64,000 nucleotides of DNA from Loxodes magnus (taxonomy: Eukaryota > Ciliophora > Karyorelictea > Loxodida > Loxodidae). The translations under genes were made by a program, and so were the position numbers. How positions within the stretch are numbered: position 1 is the stretch's first letter; every line of letters begins with the position of its first letter. Below, piece after piece: positions 11,868 to 23,212 of the stretch. The stretch is from positions 124,001 through 188,000 of the forward strand of contig CAMPDV010000042.1 of NCBI GenBank assembly GCA_946699065.1. The letters are read 5' to 3'. Below the pieces are notes generated by a model. The model saw only the letters and a list, made by a program, of their open reading frames with translations, was not told where the DNA came from and did not search any database.

Positions 11868-14831
11868 ATGAATTAGAAATTGAATTCCCAAAATATGAAT
11901 AACAATTAGCAATCAGCTAGTTCAGACAGAAATATAGTGTAGAACATAAAATTAATAATTGGTAAAATAAGCTAGCTTAGCTAGAAGGCTATAAGTTACA
12001 GTCATTATAAGCAGCTTTTATCTAAATATCATATGGAATAGATTGAAATTAAGCAAATTTAAATAGTCGGTAGCTTTTAGTGACAACTCACACTTAAAAT
12101 TAGTAGTCATTTGAAGAGAGAAAGAACAGCTATTATAATCAACTACTTAGATGCTTATAAGCATGATACTTATATTAGAACTTAGCAAACTATTAGAAGA
12201 AATCAGTTTCTACAAAAGTATTTAACTCCTCATCGAGAGATATTTTCCTTTGGGAATGATTAAGTGTTCTCATGTGTGTATGAAATAGACATCTACTAAT
12301 AATAGAAATTAGGTCTAGTAACGCTATAGAAATACACAGAATACCAAAGAGAAGATATATCTGAACAGAATATTCTTTTGATTATTTCAATTATTTTTGA
12401 TGTTATTCTTGAACTTAACAAATACCGTTTAACTTTTATCTCCCTGAATGCAGAAAATATACTAATTAATCCCTAAAATTTGACTTAAATAAAGATTAGT
12501 TCTAGTGTTCATGATTTATCATTTAACAAAGAATTGCAATAGAATTATGTGTCTTAGGAAAACAAGGAGGAGAACTACTGCTATTATACTTATAGAACTC
12601 TAAATGCTATGATAAGCAAAGGGATTGAAATCAACTAAGAGAAGTAGATTTTATTCAGCTTAAACGCATTAATTAGGAAGCTTATTTAGAAGGAGCAGCT
12701 AACGTTTAGTTAGTATGATAAATAAAATCTATCTTATTAGAACTGTTCTAATTAAGGTAAATATAGCAAACCTTTCTTAGACTTTATTAATTAAACTAAT
12801 AACTGAAGCGAGCAAAAATAGAGCAGCTTTGAAAAGTTCCAAAGCTAATTGGTATAATTACTTTAAGCTAACTAATACACTTTTCGTAATTAAGCCCAGG
12901 AATAGAATGCTAGCCAGTAAAATATGGAAATAGAATAGCTTTAACCTTTAATTACTGAGGAGAACAAGTTGATTTTGGACGGAATAGATAAATAAAGTGT
13001 ATTATACTTTGATTCTCTAATAGAATCTATCTAGTTTTAATTAGGGTCTTAGTAACTATCATTGGAAAAGTTTTATAAGCAGATAAAGAAGATAGACACT
13101 TGCAAATAAAGAGCACTAATATTTAATGATTTCAGGAATTCTGGTCAAGTACAAACATAATACTGCACATTTTACAACTCTAGTGAAGTATAAAATAACT
13201 GCAAGCATAAATCATAAGAAGAGCATGACAGCTAAAGTGTATACTAGAAATATGAACTCGTTTTAGAAGGCAGCTAGAAGTTACGAATATTTTACATCGA
13301 GAAAAACTAAAAAAGAAATGAAAAGTATATAAAAGGAATGGTTTCTTACTATATCAGAAGCTAATATATCAACTAGTGGAATGAAAAATATAATAAGCAA
13401 GAAATGTTATTCCATTTTCTATAAAAGATAGCCTCAGAATTAAATCTTAACTACTACTCTCTTTGCATTATGCACATCTGATTAAAAAAATTTGGATGAG
13501 AGGATTTTAATAACGACTATGCTAATGTTCTATAAAATATAGGCTTCATGGTAAAATAAGCTTATTCATAAGACAATTTAGACCTGTTTTAACTGTATTT
13601 TGAACTAATAAACTAAGGAGGATGAACATATATCTACAATCATTATATTATCAGCCATTCTGATAATATGGATAAGTTTAAGTTTAATTTCTATGAAATC
13701 AACTAATCATGAAAAGAGATTAGGGAGTATTCTAAATATTACTTAGTAAGGTAAGATGTTGAAAGCATACTAGACTATTTACTTTTTGCTGAGAATAGAA
13801 TCAAGCATTATAAAGAAGAGCAGCATAGACACTCAACTAAAGAGGTTTTAAAAATTAGAAAATCTAAAAATCAAGAAATATAGGAGCCTTTAACTGTATT
13901 TAGTAATAATCAAAATATCTAAGCTCTAGCTATAGGAATTAGCAGAAGGCTCAGAGTTGCTATAACATCTGATGGTAATATAGTAGAAGAAGTTTCGGTA
14001 TAAAGCATAAATAGCGAAATTAATGAGAAAGATAAGTTTAAAGCTCAATGCTTAATAAATAAAAATATATCTTTACTTTTAGATGGGCCATTACCTGTAT
14101 CTGAATAAAAAAGACTAGGCTTCTATTTTAATACAGTGTCTAATTAACCCACTTAAAAAAGTTAAAATACTTGCTAATCTAGTGAAAGAGGTTCAATAAA
14201 ATAACCATAAGAAGAAACAGTCATAAAAGTTCCGATAGCCTGTATAAACCAATTCATTAAAGAACAGAATGCTTGCTTAAAGTCTAATAAGAAAAACAAT
14301 ATCGTAGCCTTACTTGATTACTTCTGAGTTATCAAGTTTTCTTAGGAAAAGCTAATTATTCTTAACTTCTATGGGAATATTTTAAGTTGCTATGAATCTG
14401 ATTTCATGAATATCTAATACTCTGATGAAGAGCTTAGTGAAACTATTAAGCATTCATTTCCTTATGATTCATACTAATTATAAGGGAAGCAGAAAGAAGT
14501 TTATACTAAGAATATCAAAAGAAACTAAGAACTTAGCTAGTCGTTTACTTAGCAGTAACTAGTTGACATTTAAAAGCTTACTTTCCAAGATGTTGTAAAT
14601 AGCGCATAATTCTACTAAAGCAAAGTTCATCCTTTCAAAAAAAATTCTGAAGTCTTTAACTTGGAAAGTTAGTAGATTCAAAACGAAGTATACCAAAATT
14701 TCGAGAATTTGAAGACAACTAGCATTGAAAGCTTAAAAAAGATGGAATAAATAAGTCTCAACGAACTAAAATTTTTTAATTAGAATAAAATAGAAAAGAA
14801 AGAAGATCTAATGACATGGCTAGAAGCATGA
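11868..14831 (+). CDS. Divergent protein-kinase-like protein (probable pseudokinase)
   Basis: 987 aa, one exon, ATG at 11868 (an in-frame ATG at 11829 would add 13 residues), TGA at 14829. The first 210 residues resemble a kinase fold stripped of its motifs. A hydrophobic helix, IIFDVILELNKYRL, is followed by TFISLNAENILINP at about 187-200. This lines up with the HRDLKPENILI catalytic loop, but the His-Arg-Asp is gone and no Gly-rich loop or DFG is visible. The remaining 750 residues are Gln/Asn/Lys-rich with globular islands (for example FHFLQKIASELNLNYYSLC and ISRRLRVAITSDGNIVEE). Activity is unlikely; a scaffold role is possible. The gene is convergent with the minus-strand gene ending at 14955, 123 bases away. 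Kinase relationship: moderate confidence. Confidence 0.78.
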
Positions 14832-14954
14832 TACTTATAAATATTTCTTTAAATAATAAATAATGAGTTTAAGTATCGATAAGAGCATATTAGCTTATAA
14901 ATCATCAAATTAAATTAAAATAATATATAGACATAAAAATTAAATAACCTTAAT

Positions 14955-17900
14955 TCAAAGAAGGTCACCATGCTATTTCTTTATTTCGGGGAAAGTCAGG
15001 CGTTTCTTTGATTTCTTTAGAACCTTTACTAACTTAAATTTATTAAGTAAGATCTAAGAACTTTTTTACTAGTCAGATTCTTTCAGTGAAACCGAAAAGA
15101 ATTTGTTCAACAACTTCTATGAACTATTAATATTATAAGGGGAATTCTTAACCATAGCATTGTTCATCTAAAGTTGAAAAGGATTTGAATGTTGAGGCAA
15201 ATTCAAATTTGTATAGTATAGTTAATTTATAGTATCTCTATTTTGTTTAGTTGCTTTTTCAGACTTTACTTTCTTTCTGTGAAAGTTTTAGCTTTTTATA
15301 TAGTTTTACTTATAACTAGAAACTTTATGAGGGGTAGATTTATTTTCTTCTACTTAAATTCTTGGAGAACTCTATGCTGTCATAGGAAAATTCTAATTTT
15401 AGAATGGTTCGATAGTAAACTGGTTTTTACTTAACTGAGGATGCTACTTGAAACTACTTCCTGCTGGTTCAAATAGATCTCTATTTTGAAATTTATAGTT
15501 TTCTTTAATTTTTTCTCCTTCAAAAATTTAATTTTCAAACTCTTATTACTAAATCGTTTATCCTTAAAAGGCTTTAAGGTTCTTAGACATATAATTCTAC
15601 TTCGTTTTAGCACTTTTCATTACATTTTTTTATTCAATAAAAGCTGTTTATCTTTATGAGCTTGATTTCGCCTTTTTAATTTCAAAAATTTATAGATTGT
15701 TTTTCATGGGAAATTAATCTACTAAGTTATAATTAGCAGAAGGGGAGCCTTATTTTTTGGGAGTTCCAATAACTTTATGCTTTTAGGGATTTTTATTGAA
15801 GCCTTTACTCTACAGTCTGTTTTAATGAACTTATTCAGAGTTTCTATTATATTAAGTAATTCTTTACTTTTAATCTTAATGTCTATTTATTGATTTCCTC
15901 ATATGATCATATTCCTAAATTTACTTAAATTCTGGTCCTTATTCTCCTTACTTTTAATCAATCTGCAATGACTAATTATCACTGAATGGATTATTATTCT
16001 GGACACTAGATGGTAAATCTTCCTAATCTTTAATTTCTTTGTACTGCTCTGAAAAGTTTTTATCACTTTTATTAGCTACGTATTCTGATTAATACTCATC
16101 TAAATCTATCTGTTCATATTCTCCAGAGGATTCATTAGTACCTAGAAGATATTCTTATAAATTTTTATTTTTAAACTTATTTTCACTTTCTTCATCGTTG
16201 GTATTCTTAACCTTTTAAATCTCTGATTGATCAACTGTTAAAAGTTAGTTTTGAGTTTCTGTATTTTGACTGTAATGCTCAAAGCTATGCTCTGAATTTA
16301 CCATATTTGCTTTGCTTTCTTATTTGTTTATACTATTGCTTATGGAGTGTTACTAATTGTCTTTAGATTCATTAATCTTACTTTATTTTCAATCCTTTTA
16401 ATTTGCTAAGTTTGGCTATTCTTTCATTTTTTAGTCTTATTTTATTTAGTCTACTCCCTTTGAAGTATCTTAATTTTCAATTTTATGATCCATTTAACTA
16501 GAACTGCGACTTTATTTCTTTTAATTATCCTTCTAGTCTGTTAAAGTTTACTCATTTTCATGAATAGTCTATTTAACCTCTTAATTCTCTATTCTAATTG
16601 GATTATTTTGATTTGACTAACCTTAATTTTCATTTTCTTGAAGATCAGAAAAAGAGCTATATTAAACTTCTTATTAAGACGATTCTTGATTATCTGGAAA
16701 TGTATTATCATTAAGCTTTTTATCCTCCTGTTCTTTCATTGACTTCTTTTGAATTTAATCTTAGTTAGATGAGTCCATCTAGTTAAGTTAATGATCAATT
16801 TAATCCGCATTAGAGAGATTTATTTGTCTATCTTCATTTTAAATATTGCTTTCTGATCTCTTTGCTTTATGTTCATTTTGGATAGAACTTTAGTCTTAAG
16901 ATGCTTACTTTTAGTTCTTTTTTGTAGATAAAGTTGATTAGCTAGGCTAAAGCTCTTAATCATTAGTAATAGCTGTATTTGTTTCTAGCTTTTTTGGCTC
17001 TTGAGTAGAGAACTGTGTATCTTATTAATTTTTAATCTAAGAATTTTTAAACTCTGAGCTAGCATTTTAATCTAAGTCTTATTTTTTCTAGGAATTAAGG
17101 TTTTATTCGGTAAAGAGCTATTCAGAAGACAGTGATTTATCTTTATCTTATAATTAAGTTTTAAATTTATCGACTTCTTAATTACTCTCGTTCGGTAGAT
17201 TTTTTATCGTAACCTCTTTTGATTTGATTTGATTTCCTTGTTCTTCTACTTTTTTATCTTGCAAAAACTATTAATTTTAAGCTTCATCTTTCTCTTGCTA
17301 CTCAAGTAGCTCTTTTTTAGAAGCAGATTCTTGAGATACATTTTATGATTTTTGCTCATAAGAGTTAGTTTCATCTAACTATTGCTAAATTGCTTTTAAT
17401 TCTCCTTCTGAAGTATAATTAGACTCTTCGTCGACTAGTAATTGCATTTATTCCTCTTCTTCTTGCTTATCTTCAAAATCACTAAATTTTTATTAGAACT
17501 CTTCTTAATCATTATTGGAGTTTTATGATTCTTTACTTGAAGCTTATTATGGTAATTGAGAATTTTCATATTGCTCATCTTCTTAAGTATTCTATATCTA
17601 TGAGGTCATCTAATCATTTTCAGGCATATTTGGTGAGCTTCTTGATACTAAAGCGTTTAATTAATCTCTTTACTGCTACAATTAGTAATCATTTGTGTCT
17701 ATTTCATTATTGAATCTAAGAATTACATCTTGAAACATGTCAACATCCACTTTATAAGGATTTAAAGGGTTAAATTAGACAAGCAGATCATTTTTAAACT
17801 CTTTATTGTGTGTCTAATTTGCTTTGAAATAATCATTTATGGTATTCTGATGATTTAGACTCTCAAGAGACTAAAGAAATTATTACTTTGAAGCAGATGC

Positions 17901-19310
17901 TTGAAGTTTTAAGTTTGTACGCCAAAAGATTTTAGGAGACTATTATGATATTATAATAAGTTTGGTTAGTTCATTTAGAAAGTTTTATATTATGTTTCCT
18001 GTTCCTTTATCACTACTTTATTCTTCATTTTTTTATTGTATTTGCTAAGAAATTTCCTTACTTATTGGTTTGCTTATATCTTCTTATTCTTATTATTCGG
18101 AAGGAGAAATTTGCTTTTATTCTTATTTAACTTTTGTAACTTAATCTTACTTGTTATCTTCCATTTAACTATCCTAATTTTGTTTCGCTTTCGAAGCCTT
18201 TTAGGTCGCTTAAATTTCTTCTTATTTTTTTTCAGTTTTGATATCTTTATTTTGACCAGGAGATTATTCTTTTTAAGGGCTATTAGCAGAACTTTATGAT
18301 TACAATTCTTATGAATCTTTTTCATTTTAGGTTTATTAATTTTTTCTCTCATCAATCTTATCTGTTTCAGGAGATTGTAGCTTATCAACTTTTAATGAAC
18401 TACCTTAATCGACCTGCTTTACTTAACTTTATTCAGTCTCCGAAGTACCTTTCTTTTTGATCACTTTCTCCTTTTAAATGACATCCTATTTCTCTTCTTT
18501 TTCTTAAATTTATATAATTTGTTCTTACTATTTAATTTGTGGTTTTTCTTCATACTTTTATTTTTCTTATTTTACTTTTATCTATTAATTAGTCTCTTGA
18601 TCTTACTATTTATCTTGCTTCCTCTCTTCATTTTCTTATATTTTAATTTTTTCTTATTCTTATTTCTCATTATCCTGTTTTTCTTTTTCTTAGACTTATA
18701 CTAATTATTTATCCTACTTTATTTCTTCTTTCTTAACTTCCTCTTGAATTTTGATATCTGATTGCAACTAAACTTGGCTTTAATCTTATTTTTCTTAATC
18801 TTTTATCGATTATTCTTCCTATTATGTTTGCGCTTTTTCTTAATTTTGTATAGTCTGCAAGTCTAATTCTTTTTAATTATGCTATTATTTCCTTTCTTCT
18901 TCTTGAATTTTTTTATCAGATTGTTCCTATCTTTCTTGTATAATATCCTTTTTTTCTTAACTTTAAGCTATTTATTTTTCCTGAATCAGATGATCTGATT
19001 ATTCTTTCTTCAATTCTTAAAACTCCTAATCATTTTTTACTGAATCAACTTCTTCTTTTTAATCATCTTATTCAAGTTCTTAATTTATACTCCTAGGACT
19101 ATTTTAGCTCTATCTCGTTTTTCTTTTCTAAAGCCGTTACTCCCGATCCACTTCCATATTTTCCTCAGCTTCAATTCCTTGAAATTACAAGAAACTTTAG
19201 TTTTTTAAGTTATCATTCTAGCTTTAAGCTTACTTTCCGATTTTTTTTCTGACAAATCTCTAGATTTTTTAAATTTTAGTAAGATACTCTTACTATTCAA
19301 TCAGATCCAT
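14955..19310 (-). CDS. Giant Gln/Glu/Lys-rich protein with N-terminal IQ-like motif
   Basis: 1451 aa in one uninterrupted frame, ATG at 19310, TGA at 14955-14957. No family recognised. It starts MDLIEQQEYLTKIQKIQRFV, and residues about 14-25 (IQKIQRFVRKKI) fit an IQ/calmodulin-binding pattern. From residue 25 to about 420 it is nearly pure Gln/Glu/Lys/Ser/Asp, predicted disordered or coiled. A less biased island follows (FLNELTKLIII to NPYKVDVDMFQDVILRF, about 430-530), then more acidic Ser/Asn/Gln-rich sequence and a basic C-terminal 300 residues ending PEIKKQHGDLL. Trp is very rare. On the plus strand this gene gives the T-rich, TTCTT-rich look of 15000-19000. A cytoskeletal or basal-body role would suit the composition but is a guess. 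Confidence 0.78.
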
Positions 19311-19932
19311 TTTTATATTCAATAACTAATTTTAATTCAATTATATAACTCTCATTTCCTTTAATTCTATACTTATACCTTTCTCTTATTACACTATACT
19401 TATTCCTTTGCTTGCTTGTTCTTTTAATAAAGGGAAACAAATTTATTTGTAGTTGGTTTGTAAGAACTTAAAGAGAGATAATGAGTAAAATGGAATTAGT
19501 TATATCTAAGTTAAAATAGAAGGAAAGTTGAAGAGATAATATAGAATTATGGCATATAGAGTATCATATGTAAGGTTAATAAAGATGCAAGGTTCTAAAG
19601 CATAAATAAACTGTAACGCTTGTAGTTAACTTTTATTACAAATGAACTCTAATAAGATAACTTAATTCTTTTATACCAATAGAAAATTATACACTTAGAG
19701 AGAAAATTTAAGTATAGAGCAATAAGTTAGAAACACTTTTATCATTGTTAAGCAAAGTATTAATATATTGATTACTTAATTAAATAACTACCTCAAATGG
19801 CTTTTAACTTACTTAGTCTTATACTTCTTTCTGTTACTTTTACTTTTGGTATATCAATTAAATTATTATATAAGGTATGTAAGTTAAAATGAGTTAAGGT
19901 AACTTAAAGAAGGTTTAAATCAAACTATATTA
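19311..19932. other. Intergenic, no supported gene
   Basis: 622 bases between two minus-strand genes; AT-rich and featureless to my reading. It must hold the promoter of the giant gene starting at 19310. Confidence 0.4.
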
Positions 19933-20739
19933 TCAAAAATAATCTGTTCTAAACAAAACCTCTAAGTATCTGCATTTATCTAGCATCTTGTTCTTTAATA
20001 TATTTACTTTACTTAAATCTTTATCTATTAGAACTTCAATGCTTTCATCTTAAGCTTCTTTATTACTATACTTAACTACCACTTTTAGCTTCTCATTTCA
20101 TCAGAAAATAGAACACATTCCAGTGATTTGTTCATTAATAGAAAAGTCTTACTCTTAATCCTTAGAATCGCTTTATCTCCAGAAGTAAATATCCAGAATA
20201 GCACAATGGTATCCCTTTATTAGAACTGAATATCTAAAGTTATCCTTTACAAGATTTGTGTGTTCATCATAGAATTATTTATTTCCTTCCTTGCTATACT
20301 TTAAAGGGAATTTCAGATTGTAAATAAGATTAGGAGATATTTCATATTTAAATAGCATCCAAGGAATCTTTACTAAATTAGCTGACAAGCTTTTGACTTA
20401 TTGCTATTGCTTCAACTTTTTCTTTAAGAATATCAGTTTTACCAGCTAGAATTATCTTTAATTCTTCTACCAACTCTTCATTTTTATTTACCCATTAAGA
20501 GAATAATTCAAATCCTTATCAAAACTGCCTTACTTTAAATCTTCTAGCTTATCTTATAAAAACCTTAAGCTATAAAAATTAATAATTAGCAGTGATTTTA
20601 TTACCTTAAATATTTTATTTGATGGGCTATAAGAAGCATTATTTTCAGTAGAAAGAGCATTAAGAAAATAAAAGAGCTGAAGAGAGCTTTTTCATTATAA
20701 TAGTTAACTCACTTAAATAATTGTAAATATAGAAAGCAT
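19933..20739 (-). CDS. Unknown protein, two probable short introns
   Basis: No family recognised. The 3' part is clearly coding: IPWMLFKYEISPNLIYNLKF, then VLIKGYHCAILDIYFWR and KLKVVVKYSNKEAQDE, ending RTDYF and TGA at 19933-19935. The 5' part starts at an ATG at 20739 (MLSIFTIIQ) and includes NASYSPSNKIFKVIKSLLII. Two frame changes are bridged by GT..AG blocks of 20 nt (20544-20563) and 19 nt (20368-20386), giving 255 aa. The first joint is uncertain, because an alternative unspliced frame there (LEDLKQGSFDKDLNYSLNG) also looks like protein. It lies 460 bases upstream of CTU1's stop on the same strand. Confidence 0.6.
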
Positions 20740-21198
20740 TATACATTATATAGCTCTTAATTACAGTCTTATTATAAGCAACTTTACTCTTAATTACAGA
20801 GGTAATATTTACTTTTTATAGCCTTTTAGTATTTTGTCTTAGTACAATTGCTATCAAACCTAATTATTAATGTTTAGTTAGAAATGAAGATAAAAGTAAA
20901 AGAAGTGTATATTTATAGTACCTTAGTATATCTAATCTAACTGCTCTTATATAGTTAAGCAAATCTATTAGAAGATTTATATTTATTATGGTAATACTCT
21001 TTTCGTATTCCTTTTGCTTTTATTAAGTAATAGTTATTCTATTTTATGAATAAGAACTAAACCTTTAATTTTTAAAGTAGTCTGGAGACTTTCTATTAGT
21101 ATTATGAGTATAGTGATTGAGAAATAGTATAATGATAGTTTGATTGAGTATAAGTTAATTATATATTTAAATCTGATTTATATCTACATCCTTTAAAA

Positions 21199-22278
21199 TC
21201 ATTTATTCTAACCTTCCTATAACTACTCACTTTCCTTAGAAGATTCAATTAATTCTTGCTTTGACTCTTCTTTAGGCTAATTTTATTATTCATTTTCTTA
21301 GGGATTTACTTAGCCTTCGTTTTCAGCTTTTATAATTTCATTCTCCTATTTTTGTTAGAAAAGTCCAGATAAAAGATTACATGCTTAGCATATTTCTCGA
21401 CTACTTAAATATCCACATTTCTTACAGACCATTTTAACTCTACAAGCCATTTAATTTTAGCGTATACCTTGAGCAATTCCTTCAGCACTATGAATAATGT
21501 CAAGAATTACATCTGGCTTTATCCTTTCCAACTACTTGATTAGAAATCTAGCCTATCCTCTATAACTACCTGGAGCATATGTACATTCTGTCGCAAAATA
21601 TGGTAGCTTTAGATGATGAGCATATAAAACTATTTCTTTTTCATAGCAATATTTCAGAGGCTTTAATCTAGGAAGTCCACCTTACTATGCCTCTAACCCT
21701 GTTAAAACTGATACAGAAGTTTCGAGTCTGAAGTAATCGCCTCTCAGGAAATTAAGGAAAACTGTTTCAGCCATATCGTCTGCATTGTGTCCTGTTGCGA
21801 TAATATTACAATTTAGCATTTATGCTCCTTTTTCCAACCCTTATCTTCTCATAACTCCACAGTAAGTGCAGTTGTTTCCCAATCCTATTTTTTAAACAAC
21901 CTAATCCATTGTAATGTTAAACAAATCCTAGAAGCTCAGGATTCTTAAAGGTAAATTAAGAAGTTATTAAGTAAGTTCCAATGTTTTCAAGCTATCATCT
22001 CTATAGCCGGTAATTCCTTCATCTATAGCAAGGAGGAAAAGTTGAATACCATAATTGTATTGATTATTGAGTTTATTAAGCACATAAGCTAAAACTGTAG
22101 AATCTTTACCTCCTGATACACCAACAGCAATTTTATCTCCTTATTTAACATAATTTCTAATAGTATAATGGATCTCTTATTCAAACGCGGCGTAAAAGCA
22201 CTCTAAGCAAAATGGCTTTTAGTTTCTAGCTCTTAGAATTTTAGCAGGATTAATATTACATTAGATACACTTTTTCAT
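21199..22278 (-). CDS. CTU1: Cytoplasmic tRNA 2-thiolation protein CTU1 (NCS6)
   Basis: 359 aa, single exon, ATG at 22278, TGA at 21199-21201. It is the PP-loop ATP pyrophosphatase that, with CTU2, adds sulfur to U34 of tRNA-Lys, -Glu and -Gln in the cytosol, with sulfur supplied through URM1. Visible signatures are an N-terminal Cys4 zinc site (CIQC at 4-7 and CLEC at 24-27), the PP-loop SGGKDST at 55-61, [11 protein letters not shown] with the catalytic cysteine pair region, [20 protein letters not shown], and a C-terminal zinc ribbon ([14 protein letters not shown] to CQAC). A Gln/Glu-rich tail of about 50 residues exceeds the usual family length and is probably disordered. No in-frame TGA is used as Trp in this gene. 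Confidence 0.95.
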
Positions 22279-22279
22279 T

Positions 22280-22957
22280 TTTTAAGATAATTAGATTTTT
22301 AATACCAATTACTACTATTTATAGCTACTTTTATACCTTACCAGAAACTAATACTTATAACTCTCTTATTTATTTAATAAGTATCATTTCTATTAACTCT
22401 TTAGTCTCTTCAAATTTATGTTTAAATGCAAATAAAGCTAATCTAATCTATTTGAATTGAAGATCTTCCTGATATGTAATTAGCTTATGCTCTCCATTCA
22501 TTAAGCAAACTTCTAGTTATTTTCTCCTTCTTGCTAGATATAAAGGGATTCTCAAACAGTGCCTGATTTTTATGTTAATATAAGTAAGAAATGTAAATAA
22601 CTAGCTAGTTTATCCTAAAAGCTTTATAGAATGATATGGACTATTTATTTTATAAGCAGCTTATTATTACTAGGCTAGTTTAAAATGCATATCTAATTTA
22701 TAATGGAATAGTTAATACTCTTATGGTGTGCATTTTAATTAGTTGTCTATTATAAGAATCATTATATTTACAACTTAGAACTTATTTGTGTCTCGTTAGC
22801 TATTAATATATCACTTAATGAATATGCATAAAAAGCCTATAGAAGTTTTCTAGGATAGACTTTATACTAACAATTAATAAACTTAGCATTTAAATTTATA
22901 TCAAGCATCATTTTCTTCCTAATGGTCCTGAGACAACTAAATAGTTTGACTTTCCAT
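22280..22957 (-). CDS. Unknown protein, 3' end unresolved
   Basis: No family recognised. From the ATG at 22957 the frame reads MESQTIQLSQDHQEENDAWY and continues through RIPLYLARRRKQLEVCLMNG, EDLQFKQIRLALFAFKHKF and EETKELIEMILIKQIRELQ. The second half is amphipathic helix in character, with in-frame TGA read as Trp at two places. Near 22300 the frame runs into the CTU1 start without a stop, so a short intron (several GT..AG choices around 22300-22330) or an overlap TGA/ATG at 22275-22279 must end it. I set the end just before CTU1. On the same strand as both neighbours. Confidence 0.48.
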
Positions 22958-23212
22958 CTAGGTATTAATAGTGTTCCCCTCTTAAGTATTGTTAGTCTAA
23001 AAGGAAAATAAATGCTTGGATTGTTCTTTTTCTGATTTTTTGGCTACATTAAGTTAAATTAGACTACTAGAAGCAAGGAAAGAAGAGGATAAGTTTAATT
23101 TTTTAATCTTTCCTTCAAAATTATTACTTTCTATTAATCCATTTAATTGCTTCTTTCATTGTATTGCTATTCCTTACTTTTCTAATAGATATCTACTAAT
23201 TATTTGCTTGCA

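Noticed and set aside
18074-18388. Lys/Asn-rich minus-strand ORF
   Set aside because: Same strand as the giant gene but wrong frame. The acidic Gln-rich frame continues without break on both sides.
18519-18704. Phe/Leu-rich plus-strand ORF, like a membrane protein
   Set aside because: It is the T-rich complement of the Glu/Gln/Lys-rich giant gene on the minus strand.
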